A DNA stretch of 64,000 nt from Pseudofrankia inefficax. GTDB taxonomy: Bacteria; Actinomycetota; Actinomycetes; Frankiales; Frankiaceae. How positions within the stretch are numbered: the first letter of the stretch is position 1; every line of letters begins with the position of its first letter. The translations under genes and the position numbers were made by a program. This document shows positions 45,144-54,346 of the stretch, piece after piece. The stretch spans positions 1,116,001 to 1,180,000 of the forward strand of contig NC_014666.1 of assembly GCF_000166135.1 (NCBI RefSeq). The letters are read 5' to 3'. The notes beneath the pieces are model-generated. The model searched no databases, was not told the origin of the DNA, and saw only the letters and a list, made by a program, of their open reading frames with translations.

Positions 45144-45166
45144 CGGACGCCGCTCGCCGGCCTGGC

Positions 45167-45195
45167 CCCGAGGTCCCGCCCGACGGGACCTCGGG
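45167..45195 (+). terminator. Hairpin after rho
   Basis: CCCGAGGTCCCG-CCCGA-CGGGACCTCGGG, perfect 12-bp stem, 23 bp after the rho stop; no U tract follows. Confidence 0.75.
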
Positions 45196-45357
45196 ACTAG
45201 GACGCGGGAGGCCGGTGTTACAGGGCTGGCGGCGGGCCGTGGGCGCGCCGTTGGCTCGGTCGAAGGTCTGGCAGACTTGGGCTGGTAACAGGCTCCGGTT
45301 CACGCCGTGGCGACACGCGACGGCGACCCGGCGGCCAACGTGAGAAGAGGGACCACC

Positions 45358-45594
45358 ATGAGGGCTGACATCCACCCGACGTACGAGGACACGACCGTGG
45401 TGTGTTCGTGCGGGAGCACGTTCACCACGAAGAGCACCAAGGCGGGCGGCACGATCCACGCCGAGGTCTGCTCGCAGTGCCACCCGTTCTACACCGGCAA
45501 GCAGAAGATCCTGGACGTCGGCGGCCGAGTGGAGAAGTTCGAGCGCCGTTTCGGCAAGCGCCAGCCCGGCCAGAAGGCCACTGGCGTCAAGTAA
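45358..45594 (+). CDS. rpmE: Ribosomal protein L31, zinc-binding form
   Basis: 78 residues from ATG 45358, the conserved family start. Large-subunit ribosomal protein. Zinc ligands in VVCSCGSTF and [12 protein letters not shown] mark the C+ form, replaced by a C- paralogue under zinc limitation in many actinobacteria. C-terminal [14 protein letters not shown] is basic and binds rRNA. It has its own spacer and a hairpin downstream. Confidence 0.96.
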   Translation: MRADIHPTYEDTTVVCSCGSTFTTKSTKAGGTIHAEVCSQCHPFYTGKQKILDVGGRVEKFERRFGKRQPGQKATGVK

Positions 45595-45603
45595 GGCAGG
45601 CGC

Positions 45604-45636
45604 GCGGCGCTCGTCCGGGTCACGGGCGGGCGCCGC
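45604..45636 (+). terminator. Probable terminator after rpmE
   Basis: GCGGCGC ... GCGCCGC stem (45604-45610 / 45630-45636) followed by ttgctttgg. Confidence 0.5.
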
Positions 45637-45681
45637 TTGCTTTGGTCCTGCCTTCCTACTTGTGCTGTGAAGAGGTAACTG

Positions 45682-46764
45682 ATGGCTTCGGCGTTGGAGC
45701 GGATGCTCGACGAGCACGCCGTCATCGAGAAGCGGCTCGCCGACCCCGCGGTGCACAACGACGTCGGCGAGGCGCGTGCGCTGGGCCGCCGCTACGCCGA
45801 GCTGGCCCCGATCGTCGAGCTGGCCCGCGAGATCGAGCAGGCGAACGGCGACCTGGAGACGGCCCGGGAGCTGGCCGTCGAGGACCCGTCGTTCCGCGCC
45901 GAGGTGACCGACCTGGAGACGGCCATCCAGGACCGGCGCCAGCGGCTGCGCACGCTGCTCGCGCCGACCGACCCGGACGACGGCCGCGACGCGATCCTTG
46001 AGGTCAAGGCGGGCGCCGGCGGCGAGGAGTCCGCGCTGTTCGCGGGCGACCTGCTCCGGATGTACCTGCGCTACGCCGAGCGGCGTGGCTGGAAGACCGA
46101 GATCCTCGAGGCCAACCCCAGCGACCTGGGCGGCTACCGGGACGTCAGCGTCGCCGTGAAGTACCGCGGCCAGGTTCCCCCCGGCCAGCCGGGCGTGTAC
46201 GGCCGGCTGCGGTTCGAAGGCGGCGTGCACCGCGTGCAGCGGGTGCCGGTCACCGAGTCGGCCGGGCGGATCCACACCTCCGCCGCCGGTGTGCTGGTGA
46301 TGCCGGAGGCGGAGGAGGTCGACGTCCAGATCGACCCGAACGACCTGCGCATCGACGTGTTCCGGTCGTCGGGGCCTGGTGGCCAGAGCGTCAACACGAC
46401 CGACTCCGCGGTCCGCATCACCCACGTGCCGACGGGTGTCGTCGTCTCCTGCCAGAACGAGAAGAGCCAGCTGCAGAACAAGGAGTCGGCGCTGCGCATC
46501 CTGCGGGCCCGGCTGCTGACGGTGGCCCGGGAGAAGGCCGAGTCGGAGAAGTCGGCGGCCCGGGCGAGCCAGGTCCGCACGATGGACCGCTCCGACAAGG
46601 TGCGTACGTACAACTTCCCGGAGAACCGGATCGCCGACCACCGGGTGAACTACAAGGCGCACAACCTGGAAGCGGTCCTCGACGGCGATCTGGACGACGT
46701 GCTCGACGCCCTTGCCGCCGCCGACCTCCAGGCACGCCTGGCCGGGGACTCCGACGGCGACTGA
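45682..46764 (+). CDS. prfA: Peptide chain release factor 1
   Basis: 360 residues, the normal length. Releases peptides at UAA and UAG. The PxT recognition element lies in [20 protein letters not shown] and the catalytic GGQ in [20 protein letters not shown] (G233-G234-Q235). The C-terminal [20 protein letters not shown] is diagnostic for RF1 over RF2. prmC, which methylates the GGQ glutamine, overlaps the 3' end. Confidence 0.97.
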   Translation: MASALERMLDEHAVIEKRLADPAVHNDVGEARALGRRYAELAPIVELAREIEQANGDLETARELAVEDPSFRAEVTDLETAIQDRRQRLRTLLAPTDPDDGRDAILEVKAGAGGEESALFAGDLLRMYLRYAERRGWKTEILEANPSDLGGYRDVSVAVKYRGQVPPGQPGVYGRLRFEGGVHRVQRVPVTESAGRIHTSAAGVLVMPEAEEVDVQIDPNDLRIDVFRSSGPGGQSVNTTDSAVRITHVPTGVVVSCQNEKSQLQNKESALRILRARLLTVAREKAESEKSAARASQVRTMDRSDKVRTYNFPENRIADHRVNYKAHNLEAVLDGDLDDVLDALAAADLQARLAGDSDGD

Positions 46765-47686
46765 CCGGCTGCTGACGGCCGAGCTCGCGGCGGCGACCCG
46801 CCGGCTGGAGGCGGCCGGCGTCGCGAGCCCGCGGACGGACGCCCAACTGCTGGCGGCGCACGTGCTCGGGGTGCCCCGCGGCCGGCTCCCGCTGGTCCGG
46901 GAGGTCCCGGCCGACGTGCTCGACCGGTTCTGGGACCTGGTGGGCCGCCGGGCCGGCCGGGCGCCGTTGCAGCACCTGACCGGTGAGGCCTACTTCCGCC
47001 ACCTCACGCTCGCCGTCGGCCCAGGGGTCTTCGTGCCCCGGCCCGAGACGGAGGCGGTGGTCGGCTGGGCCATCGACACCCTCGCGGCCGAGGCGTCCTC
47101 GATGCCGGCCGAGCGCCCCGGCCCGGTCTGTGTGGACCTGTGCGCGGGGTCGGGCGCGATCGCGCTGGCGCTGGCCGACGAGGTTGCCGGGGCCGAGGTA
47201 CACGCCGTCGAGGCCGACCCTGCCGCGCTCACCTACCTGCGCCGCAACGTCGCCGCCACCGGCCCGCCGGTGCGGGTCCACGCCGCTGACGTGCTGGGCA
47301 TCCCCACCGGGTATGGCCCCGTCGGCGCCTGGGCTCAGGTGCCCGTGCTGGACGGGCTCGCGGGGCTGGTCGGGCGGGTCGACGCGGTGGTCTCGAACCC
47401 GCCGTACCTGCCCGATGCGGACCGGGCCGTCGTGGAGCCCGAGGTCGGCCGCCACGACCCGCCCTGGGCGTTGTGGGGTGGCGGCGGTGACGGCCTGGCC
47501 GGTCCGCGCGCGGTGGCCGCCGCGGCCGCGGCCCTGCTGCGGCCGGGTGGCCTGTTCGCGATGGAGCACGCCGACGGGCAGGGCGCGGCCATCCGCGCGC
47601 TGCTGGCCGCGGCCGGTGGCTGGAGCGAGATCGCCACCCGCCGCGATCTCGCTGGTAGGGACCGGTTTGTCACGGCGCGTCGGTAG
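46712..47686 (+). CDS. prmC: Release factor glutamine methyltransferase
   Basis: 324 residues from TTG 46712, overlapping prfA by 53 bp; no ATG or GTG is available before the conserved [20 protein letters not shown], so a start at a CTG or TTG slightly downstream is possible. Methylates the GGQ glutamine of RF1/RF2 with SAM. Helical N-domain; SAM site [20 protein letters not shown]; catalytic [10 protein letters not shown] (NPPY, about 229-232). C-terminal [15 protein letters not shown] is the usual family end. Confidence 0.93.
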   Translation: MPPPTSRHAWPGTPTATDRLLTAELAAATRRLEAAGVASPRTDAQLLAAHVLGVPRGRLPLVREVPADVLDRFWDLVGRRAGRAPLQHLTGEAYFRHLTLAVGPGVFVPRPETEAVVGWAIDTLAAEASSMPAERPGPVCVDLCAGSGAIALALADEVAGAEVHAVEADPAALTYLRRNVAATGPPVRVHAADVLGIPTGYGPVGAWAQVPVLDGLAGLVGRVDAVVSNPPYLPDADRAVVEPEVGRHDPPWALWGGGGDGLAGPRAVAAAAAALLRPGGLFAMEHADGQGAAIRALLAAAGGWSEIATRRDLAGRDRFVTARR

Positions 47687-47894
47687 GGATTCCGGATCCC
47701 GCCGGCCCGGCGAAAGCCCACGGGTGATGGCGCGGGCCACCCACGGGGAACGGGGCCGTCCGGGCGAGGCAGTAGGTTGGGCGCGTACGTAGCGCTTCCG
47801 AGATCCGCGGCGCGCGTCGCCGGGCGGGCCCGGCCGAGCCGAGCGCGGGGCCTCGTGGCGGTCGCGGTGACGGAATGGCTGTGAGGGACGAACG

Positions 47895-48551
47895 ATGCGG
47901 CGGTTCGACTGCACGGACCCGGCGGCTCGCCAGGCCGGCCTGGAGGCGGCCGCGAGCGCGGTCGGCCGGGGCGACCTGGTCGTCCTGCCCACGGACACGG
48001 TGTACGGCCTCGGCGCCGACGCCTTCGACGCCTCGGCGGTGCGGGCCCTGCTCGCGACCAAGAACCGGGGCAGGAACATGCCGGTCCCGGTGCTCATCGG
48101 CTCCTGGCGCACGCTGGACGGCCTGGTCAGCCACGTCTCGATGCCGGTGCGCGAGCTCACCCGGGCGTTCTGGCCGGGCGGCCTGACCGTCATCGTGCGC
48201 CAAGCGCCGTCGCTGCGCTGGGACCTCGGCGAGAGCCGTGGCACGGTCGCGGTGCGCATGCCGCTGCACCCGGTCGCGATCGACCTCCTCGGCCGGACCG
48301 GCCCGATGGCCGTCTCGAGTGCCAACCTCAGCGGCCAGCCGGCCGCGACCACGGCGGACGAGGCGGTCGCCCAGCTTGGTGAGCAGGTCGACGTCTACCT
48401 GGACGCGGGCCCCGCGACCCACGGCGTGGCGTCGACCATCGTCGACTGCACCACCGACGTTCCCCGGGTCGTCCGGCTCGGCGCCATCGATCTTCCGACG
48501 CTGCGCTCGGTGCTCCCGCTGGTCGAGGCACCCTCGGAGGTCCCCTCGTGA
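47895..48551 (+). CDS. tsaC: L-threonylcarbamoyladenylate synthase (Sua5/YrdC family)
   Basis: 218 residues from ATG 47895. Makes threonylcarbamoyl-AMP for the t6A37 modification of tRNAs reading ANN codons. YrdC fold: GDLVVLPTDTVYGLGADAFD, NRGRNMPVPVLI, RAFWPGGLTVIVRQAPSLRW, GTVAVRMPLHPVAIDLL, MAVSSANLSGQPAATTADEA. The short Sua5 C-terminal domain is absent, so this is the YrdC/TsaC form. Gene order prmC-tsaC-wecA-atp is standard for actinobacteria. Confidence 0.95.
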   Translation: MRRFDCTDPAARQAGLEAAASAVGRGDLVVLPTDTVYGLGADAFDASAVRALLATKNRGRNMPVPVLIGSWRTLDGLVSHVSMPVRELTRAFWPGGLTVIVRQAPSLRWDLGESRGTVAVRMPLHPVAIDLLGRTGPMAVSSANLSGQPAATTADEAVAQLGEQVDVYLDAGPATHGVASTIVDCTTDVPRVVRLGAIDLPTLRSVLPLVEAPSEVPS

Positions 48552-48563
48552 CGGGGCGGACCC

Positions 48564-49709
48564 GTGCGTGAGTACCTGCTCGTCTTCGTCGTCGCCGCGG
48601 CCGTCACGTTCCTCGCGACGCCCGTCGCCCGGGCGCTGGCGCTGCGCATCGGCGCGGTCGCCGGCGTGCGCGACCGGGACGTGCACGCCAAGCCGACGGC
48701 GCGCCTCGGCGGCGTGGCGATGCTCGCGGGCCTCTACGCGGGGCTCGGGGTCGCCGACCGGCTGCCGTTCCTGTCCCAGGTGTCGCGTGACTGGTCGGAA
48801 CCGCGCGCGGTCCTGGTCGCCGCGACGCTGATCTGCCTGCTCGGGGTCGCCGACGACAAGTGGGAGCTGGACTCGCTGACCAAGCTCGCCGGGCAGATGG
48901 TGGCCGCGGCGGTGATGGTCCAGCTCGGGGTGCAGTTCACGTTCGCGATCAACTGGAACAGCGAGACGACGCTCAGCCTCGGCCCCGAGACCGCCGTCCC
49001 CATCTCGATCCTGGCCGTCGTCGTGCTGATCAACGCGATCAACTTCATCGACGGCCTGGACGGCCTCGCGGCGGGCGTCACCGCGATCGCCGCCGGGGCG
49101 ACGTTCTACTACGCCTACCGGCTCGCCGTGGTCGACGGCTTCTCCCGGGCGGCGCCCGCGGCCCTGCTGGCGGCGGTGACCGCGGGGGTGTGCGTCGGCT
49201 TCCTGCCGCACAACTTCAACCCGGCCCGGCTGTTCATGGGCGACTCGGGCTCGATGCTGATCGGCCTGCTGTCGGCGTCCTCGATGATCTCGGTGACCGG
49301 CCAGGTCGCCTACGGCGGCTACGCCGGGCCGTCCCGCTCGCTGCCGTCCCTCATCCCGCTGGCGATCCCGCTCGCCGTGCTGGCGGTGCCGTTCCTCGAC
49401 CTGGGGCTGGCGGTCATCCGGCGGACCAGGGCCGGCCGGTCGCCGTTCGCGCCGGACAAGATGCACCTGCACCACCGGATGCTGGAGATCGGGAAGTCGC
49501 AGATCCGGGCTGTGCTGTTCATGTACTTCTGGGCGGCGCTGGTCGGTTTCGGCGGGGTGGCCGCGTCGTTCTCGTCCGCGCCGCTGCCGATCCTGCTCGC
49601 GACCCTGGGACTGGGCCTGCTGGGCCTGGTCGCGCTGCTCCTGCTCGGCCAGCGCGCCGCCCGCCGAGCCGCCGCGACCGCGCCGGTCAGCACCTCCACC
49701 TCGGTCTGA
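48564..49709 (+). CDS. wecA: Undecaprenyl-phosphate GlcNAc-1-phosphate transferase (MraY/WecA family)
   Basis: 381 residues from GTG 48564, twelve bases after tsaC. Transfers GlcNAc-1-P to polyprenyl phosphate, in actinobacteria the first step of linkage-unit synthesis for arabinogalactan or teichoic acids. About eleven membrane helices. Family motifs: VHAKPTARLGGVAMLAG, GVADDKWELDSLTKLAGQM (Mg-binding Asp pair), NFIDGLDGLAAGVTAIAAG, FNPARLFMGDSGSMLIG and the HLHHRML loop. The gene symbol is by family; wecA/rfe/tagO are used for homologues. Confidence 0.93.
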   Translation: MREYLLVFVVAAAVTFLATPVARALALRIGAVAGVRDRDVHAKPTARLGGVAMLAGLYAGLGVADRLPFLSQVSRDWSEPRAVLVAATLICLLGVADDKWELDSLTKLAGQMVAAAVMVQLGVQFTFAINWNSETTLSLGPETAVPISILAVVVLINAINFIDGLDGLAAGVTAIAAGATFYYAYRLAVVDGFSRAAPAALLAAVTAGVCVGFLPHNFNPARLFMGDSGSMLIGLLSASSMISVTGQVAYGGYAGPSRSLPSLIPLAIPLAVLAVPFLDLGLAVIRRTRAGRSPFAPDKMHLHHRMLEIGKSQIRAVLFMYFWAALVGFGGVAASFSSAPLPILLATLGLGLLGLVALLLLGQRAARRAAATAPVSTSTSV

Positions 49710-49842
49710 CGGGTTCGCGGCGACCGGTCTGGCCGGCTCGGCCGAGGCTGACGCCGGTCCTGGCCGTTACCGTGGGACGAGGGCCGACGACGGACGGGCT
49801 GTGACGAACGGACGATGACGAGCCGACGGATGGGGAGCACGG

Positions 49843-50370
49843 GTGGCGAAGGGAACGGGTGACCAGGCGCTGATCGGGATGCCGGTGCTGCGGCTGGGCC
49901 TGGTGATCAGTGCCGTGATCGCCGTCCCGGCGATCGCGCTCGGCGCCGCGCTGTTCGGCGGGGCGGGAGCAGCGGGGGCGCTGGTCGGCATCGCCGTCGT
50001 CGCCGGATTCTTCTCGATGGGCAAGCTCGCCGTCGCGTTGGTCGCCCGCCGGGCGCCGCACCTGCTGCTGCCGGCCGCGCTCGGGACGTACACCGGCCAG
50101 ATCGGGCTACTCGGCATCCTGCTGATCTCGCTGGACGGGGTCGAGGCCATCCACCTGCTGACGCTCGCCTGGACGGTCTTCGTCGGCGTCTTCGGCTGGA
50201 TGGGCGCCGAGCTCTGGGTCGCGACGCACACCAGGGTGCCCTTCTTCGACCCGGCCGCCTTCGCCGCCCGTCAGGCGGCGCTGGCCCAGGCCGGTCGGCC
50301 CGCGAGCGCCGACCAGAGCCCCGCCGCCTCGGCCCCAGTCGCCGCGGAGCGACGCGCGGCGGGCCGGTGA
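49843..50370 (+). CDS. atpI: AtpI-like membrane protein
   Basis: 175 residues from GTG 49843. Four hydrophobic segments (about 17-38, 40-62, 74-95, 103-125), then a soluble Ala/Pro-rich tail. Position before the ATP synthase genes and topology match ATP synthase protein I, thought to help c-ring assembly or Mg/Ca handling. Sequence similarity to the family is weak, as usual. The next gene, an AtpZ-like protein, starts 11 bp later. Confidence 0.75.
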   Translation: MAKGTGDQALIGMPVLRLGLVISAVIAVPAIALGAALFGGAGAAGALVGIAVVAGFFSMGKLAVALVARRAPHLLLPAALGTYTGQIGLLGILLISLDGVEAIHLLTLAWTVFVGVFGWMGAELWVATHTRVPFFDPAAFAARQAALAQAGRPASADQSPAASAPVAAERRAAGR

Positions 50371-50380
50371 CCGGGGCATC

Positions 50381-50713
50381 ATGACGAAAGACGAGGTCCC
50401 GGGCGGTAAGCAGGAGGCCGACGCCGGCCCGCCCCGCTCGGACGGGCCGGACCAGCCCGGCTCACCCACCGGTCAGGGGCCCCACTCCGGCCGCGGCCCG
50501 GGCCGGCCACGGCGGCCGGCGGACATGGACAGCAACCCGGGCCTGGCCTGGAACGTGGTCGGGACGCTGGGCGCAGGCATCGCCTTCTGGGGTTTCGTCG
50601 GCTGGGGCATCGACCGGCTCACCCACCTGCACCACGTGTTCCTGCCGATCGGCATCGTTCTCGGCCTGGCCGCCGCGATCTATCTGGTCATCTACCAGGC
50701 GCTGCGCCGCTAG
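50381..50713 (+). CDS. AtpZ/AtpI-family membrane protein
   Basis: 110 residues. A disordered, charged N-terminus of about 50 residues precedes two membrane helices: LAWNVVGTLGAGIAFWGFVG and HVFLPIGIVLGLAAAIYLVI, with the conserved GWGIDRLTH loop between. This is the AtpZ (F0F1 subunit, PF09527-type) layout; AtpZ acts with AtpI. Probably co-transcribed with the gene before. Confidence 0.8.
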   Translation: MTKDEVPGGKQEADAGPPRSDGPDQPGSPTGQGPHSGRGPGRPRRPADMDSNPGLAWNVVGTLGAGIAFWGFVGWGIDRLTHLHHVFLPIGIVLGLAAAIYLVIYQALRR

Positions 50714-51472
50714 CCGGCCTCTCGCGACCTGCGACAGGCGTGTCGTAGCCATGTTGCGAACAGTAATCATTTGGGGGGACTGTCCGTCGCGGCATCGCTG
50801 ACCGTAGCTGCTCGATCGGGTGCTCGCCGCGTTCGGCTGGCCGGGTGCCGGCCGGTCTGGTCGCCCGGCGTGCTCGGTCGGGTGCGTTACGCCAAGACGG
50901 GCACAACAGAACGAAACGTGTCGGCAACGTGTAGATGAACCCGACGCGGGGCGGATCGCAGCGCGTGCCGCGTAGGCGAAGGTGTGGATAGTATTCGCGG
51001 TACCGGGCGCCGACGCCGTCGGCCCCCGGTGGAGACGAGTCCCCGCTGGGCCGCGCCGAGCGACCGAGGGATGCGCGAACGAACGGTGTTCGCGCCTCTG
51101 GAGGTCTTCAGACGTGACATCAGCCAACGGGTGGGCGATCATGCGATGGTCGCGGTTCCGGTGGTCAGTGTGACACGGTCGAACGGTCGCGCGATCACCA
51201 TGTTGGTCGCGTGTCTGTCCGCCGAGGTCGACTGACCGCCGGCCGCGTCAGCGGCAGGTTCGGTCGCGATCCCGGCGGCTCCGGTGACACGGTCGACGGA
51301 TGCCAATCAGCAACTGGTCGCCTGTTCTTCCGCTTCTGTGACATCGTGTGCCCGAGCTTCGGTCACGATGAGTACATCCTGGGCGGTCGGGCGGAGTGCA
51401 CCGATAGGGTGGGATCCCTTTCCACCGGGGCGAGCCCGCGTCGCCTGGTGACAGTGCGTAGGAATTTGGATC
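50714..51472 (+). promoter_or_regulatory. 760-bp region upstream of the atp operon
   Basis: No supported gene; an 83-codon open frame at 50984-51235 lacks protein-like features. The region contains two exact copies of GTGACACGGTCGA (51170-51182 and 51284-51296) and AT-richer patches (aacagtaatcattt near 50760). It is the likely promoter and leader of atpBEFHAGDC. Confidence 0.5.
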
Positions 51473-52363
51473 ATGGAGGTGTGTTGCGTGCCCGTCCTCG
51501 CCCATGGTGACGAGGGCTTCCAGGGTCCCACCACTGCGGTGTTCAACCCGCCGCACTGGTTTGACGCGCACCTGGGTCCGATCGACCTTTACCTGAACAA
51601 GGCCACCGCGCTGGTCATCTTCGCGGCGCTCTTCGTCGGCGTCCTGTTCTGGCTGGCCTACCGCCGCGCCTCGGTCGTTCCGCGTGGCCTGCAGAACTTC
51701 GTGGAGTCGATCTACGACTTCATCGACACCCAGATCGCCCGGGACATCATCGGCAAGTCCGGTGCGCGCTACACGCCGTACCTGGTCGTGCTCTTCTGCT
51801 TCGTCCTGGTCTGCAACGTTCTGTCCATCATCCCGGTGGCCCAGTTCCCGGCGACCTCGCGCATCGCGATCCCGATGATCCTGGCGCTCATCACCTGGGT
51901 GATGTTCAACTTCGCCGGCATCAAGGCCAACGGGGCCGGCGCGTACTTCAAGGAGATGCTCGACCCGGCGCCGAACGCCCCCTTCGGGATTCGGCTCATC
52001 CTCGCGCCGATCGAGCTTCTCTCGACGATCATCGTGCGGCCGTTCACGCTGGCGGTCCGGTTGTTCGCCAACATGTTCGCCGGCCACATGCTGCTGCTGA
52101 TCTTCTCGACGGGCGCCGAGTACCTGATCCAGCGCCCGCCGTACGTCTTCGGTGCGGTCTCGTTCCTCGTGACGATCATCATGACCGGGTTCGAGCTGGT
52201 CATCGACCTGCTGCAGGCGTACATCATCACCGTGCTCACCGCCGCCTACATCGGCGGAGCACTGGCCGCGCACGGCGGCGGCGACCACGACGAGGGCCAC
52301 AGCCTCGAAGATCCCGGGCTGGCGCAGCCCGGCGTGCTGGCCCCGGCCGCGGCGCACTCCTGA
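51473..52363 (+). CDS. atpB: ATP synthase Fo subunit a
   Basis: 296 residues from ATG 51473. Forms the stator half of the proton channel. Five to six membrane helices. The essential Arg lies in [20 protein letters not shown]; conserved N and Q positions follow in [20 protein letters not shown] and [19 protein letters not shown]. The C-terminal extension after the last helix ([16 protein letters not shown]) is a soluble His/Asp-rich tail. First gene of the operon. Confidence 0.97.
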   Translation: MEVCCVPVLAHGDEGFQGPTTAVFNPPHWFDAHLGPIDLYLNKATALVIFAALFVGVLFWLAYRRASVVPRGLQNFVESIYDFIDTQIARDIIGKSGARYTPYLVVLFCFVLVCNVLSIIPVAQFPATSRIAIPMILALITWVMFNFAGIKANGAGAYFKEMLDPAPNAPFGIRLILAPIELLSTIIVRPFTLAVRLFANMFAGHMLLLIFSTGAEYLIQRPPYVFGAVSFLVTIIMTGFELVIDLLQAYIITVLTAAYIGGALAAHGGGDHDEGHSLEDPGLAQPGVLAPAAAHS

Positions 52364-52428
52364 GTTTTCGGACACCCCGACCGCACCGGCCGAGTCCCGG
52401 TGCCCGATTGGATAGGAACATCTCGACC

Positions 52429-52683
52429 ATGGCGTTTGAAAGCACTGCCCCCCTCGTCCTGGCCGCGGCCGACAAGGTCACAGGCAGCCTGGGTGCGGTG
52501 GCCTACGGTCTCGCCGCCATCGGCCCCGGTATCGGCGTTGGCATCATCTTCGGTCTTGGCGTCCAGGCGATCGCCCGGCAGCCCGAGGCGGAGCAGGTCG
52601 CCTTCCGGTACATGCTCATCGGCTTCGCGCTGGTCGAGGCCCTTGCGCTGATCGGTTTCGTCGTTCCCTTCGTCTTCAGCTAG
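52429..52683 (+). CDS. atpE: ATP synthase Fo subunit c
   Basis: 84 residues from ATG 52429. Forms the rotating c-ring. Two membrane helices joined by the polar loop ARQPEAE. First helix GLAAIGPGIGVGIIFGLGVQ with the Gly packing motif; the proton-carrying Glu is E70 in MLIGFALVEALALIG. No Na+-type ligands are seen, so a proton ring. Confidence 0.97.
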   Translation: MAFESTAPLVLAAADKVTGSLGAVAYGLAAIGPGIGVGIIFGLGVQAIARQPEAEQVAFRYMLIGFALVEALALIGFVVPFVFS

Positions 52684-52686
52684 CCG

Positions 52687-53271
52687 ATGACGCGCGTCGA
52701 CGCCACATCAGTCATCCTGGCCGCCGCCGAGAAATCGAACGAGAACGTCCTGGTTCCGCCGCTTGGCGAACTCATCATCGGCACCATCTCGTTCGGCCTG
52801 CTGGTCGCCTTCTTCTTCTGGAAGGTCAAGCCGCAGGTCCAGAAGTACTACGCCGAGCGCACCGAGCGGATCGAGGGCGGCCTGGCTCGTGCCTCGTCCG
52901 CCCAGGCCGAGGCGCAGGCCGTGCTGGAGCAGTACCGCGCCCAGCTGGCCGACGCACGGGCTGAGGCGGCCCGCATCCGCGACGAGGCGGCCGTCCAGGG
53001 CCGTCAGATCGTGGCGGAGCTGCGGGCTCAGGCCGACCGCGAGGTCGCCGAGATCCGGGCCCGTGGCGAGGCACAGCTCGCCGCCGAGCGGTCGCAGATC
53101 GTCTCGCAGCTGCGTGGCGAGCTGGGCGGGGTCGCGCTGGAGCTGGCAACCAAGATCGTCGGCCACGAGCTGGCGCGTCCGGACGAGCACAGCCAGCTGA
53201 TCGACGACTTCATCGCGTCGCTCGACGCCGGTGACGCGGCAGCCGCCGCGCCCGCCGGATCGGGGGGCTGA
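52687..53271 (+). CDS. atpF: ATP synthase Fo subunit b
   Basis: 194 residues from ATG 52687, four bases after atpE. Peripheral stalk. One N-terminal membrane helix (ELIIGTISFGLLVAFFFWKV), then a long charged coiled coil (ERTERIEGGLARASSAQAEA through REVAEIRARGEAQLAAERSQ), and a C-terminal part contacting delta (GVALELATKIVGHEL). Separate from delta, unlike the fused b-delta protein of mycobacteria. Confidence 0.96.
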   Translation: MTRVDATSVILAAAEKSNENVLVPPLGELIIGTISFGLLVAFFFWKVKPQVQKYYAERTERIEGGLARASSAQAEAQAVLEQYRAQLADARAEAARIRDEAAVQGRQIVAELRAQADREVAEIRARGEAQLAAERSQIVSQLRGELGGVALELATKIVGHELARPDEHSQLIDDFIASLDAGDAAAAAPAGSGG

Positions 53272-53273
53272 CG

Positions 53274-54122
53274 GTGGAGGGACCCAGCCGGGCGGCTCTC
53301 GCCGCGGCGCGGGCCACGCTCGACGAGCTCACCGCGGTTCCGCCGGAAGGCGGGGCCGCGGCCCGTCAGTCGACCGTCGCGGCGGCCGGCCAGGTCGCGT
53401 CCGACCTGAGGGCCGTCGCCGACCTGCTCGGCACGGACCTCACGCTGCGGCGCGCGCTGCACGACCCGAGCGCCCCCTCGGCGGCCCGGGTCGGACTCGC
53501 CGACCGGCTGTTCGGCACCCGGATCGCCGCGCCGTCGCTCGCCGTCCTCAAGTCGGCGGTCGCCGGCCGCTGGTCGCGGGCGATCGACCTGCGGCTCGGG
53601 CTGATCGAGCTGGCGGTCGAGGCGCTCCTTGTGGACGCCGAGACCGCGGGCGCGCTGGACGAGGTCGAGGACGAGCTGTTCCGGTTCGGCCGGGTTCTCG
53701 ACCGCAACCCGCGGCTCGCGCTCGCGCTGACCGACCCGGCCGCGCCGACGTCGGCCAAGGAGGCGCTCGTCCATCGGCTGCTGGCGGACAAGGCGCACCC
53801 GGTGACGGTGCGGCTGGCCACGCAGGCGGTCGCCGACCGTGAGTTCGGTGACCTGTCCCGTCGGCTGGAGGAGCTCAGCCGGATCGCCGCCGGGCGGCGT
53901 AACCGGGTGGTCGGGGTAGTGCGCACCGCGGTGCCGCTCGACGACGCCCAGTTCACCCGGCTGCGGGCCGCGCTGTCCCGCTACTTCGGCCGTGAGATCC
54001 AGCTGCAGGCCGACCTCGATCCGACGGTGCTCGGCGGTGTCGTGGTGCGCGTCGGCGACGAGGTGGTCGACGGCTCCGTGCTGCGCCGGCTCGCCGCCGC
54101 CCGCCAGGCTCTGACCCGGTAA
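53274..54122 (+). CDS. atpH: ATP synthase F1 subunit delta
   Basis: 282 residues from GTG 53274. Joins the peripheral stalk to the top of F1. The conserved OSCP-like core is in the second half, with LDRNPRLALALTDPAAPTSA and the C-terminal FGREIQLQADLDPTVLGGVV, VRVGDEVVDGSVLRRL. About 100 residues longer than the E. coli protein, as is common in actinobacteria such as Streptomyces. It follows atpF after 2 bp; a 224-bp spacer with 30-bp repeats separates it from atpA. Confidence 0.95.
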   Translation: MEGPSRAALAAARATLDELTAVPPEGGAAARQSTVAAAGQVASDLRAVADLLGTDLTLRRALHDPSAPSAARVGLADRLFGTRIAAPSLAVLKSAVAGRWSRAIDLRLGLIELAVEALLVDAETAGALDEVEDELFRFGRVLDRNPRLALALTDPAAPTSAKEALVHRLLADKAHPVTVRLATQAVADREFGDLSRRLEELSRIAAGRRNRVVGVVRTAVPLDDAQFTRLRAALSRYFGREIQLQADLDPTVLGGVVVRVGDEVVDGSVLRRLAAARQALTR

Positions 54123-54346
54123 CGCGTGAACACGACGACTCGTGGCCCCGCCGTCGGCGCCCGCCGCAGGCGGCGTGGCCCTTGTCTCTGGTCCGCCCCG
54201 AATTCGATCGCTCCGGTCTCGACAAGGCCGGACCGTAACCAGCCGGCCTCGCCGAGGCCGGGCTGTGACCAGCCGGCCCTTCCGGGGCCGGACCTTGCCC
54301 ATGCTCGGGCCGCACACTCCATGCCCAGCAATGAAGGACCGAAGCG
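54123..54346 (+). repeat. Intra-operon spacer with 30-bp repeats
   Basis: Between atpH and atpA. Units at 54226-54255, 54256-54285 and a half unit at 54286-54300 share GGCCGG(A/G)C-N3-GACCAGCCGGCC-like sequence. Internal GCCGG/CCGGC stretches can form hairpins in the mRNA. Confidence 0.6.

Noticed and set aside
50984-51235. An 83-codon gene upstream of atpB.
   Set aside because: No ribosome site, an Arg-rich unbalanced composition and no family pattern; better explained as leader or promoter DNA.
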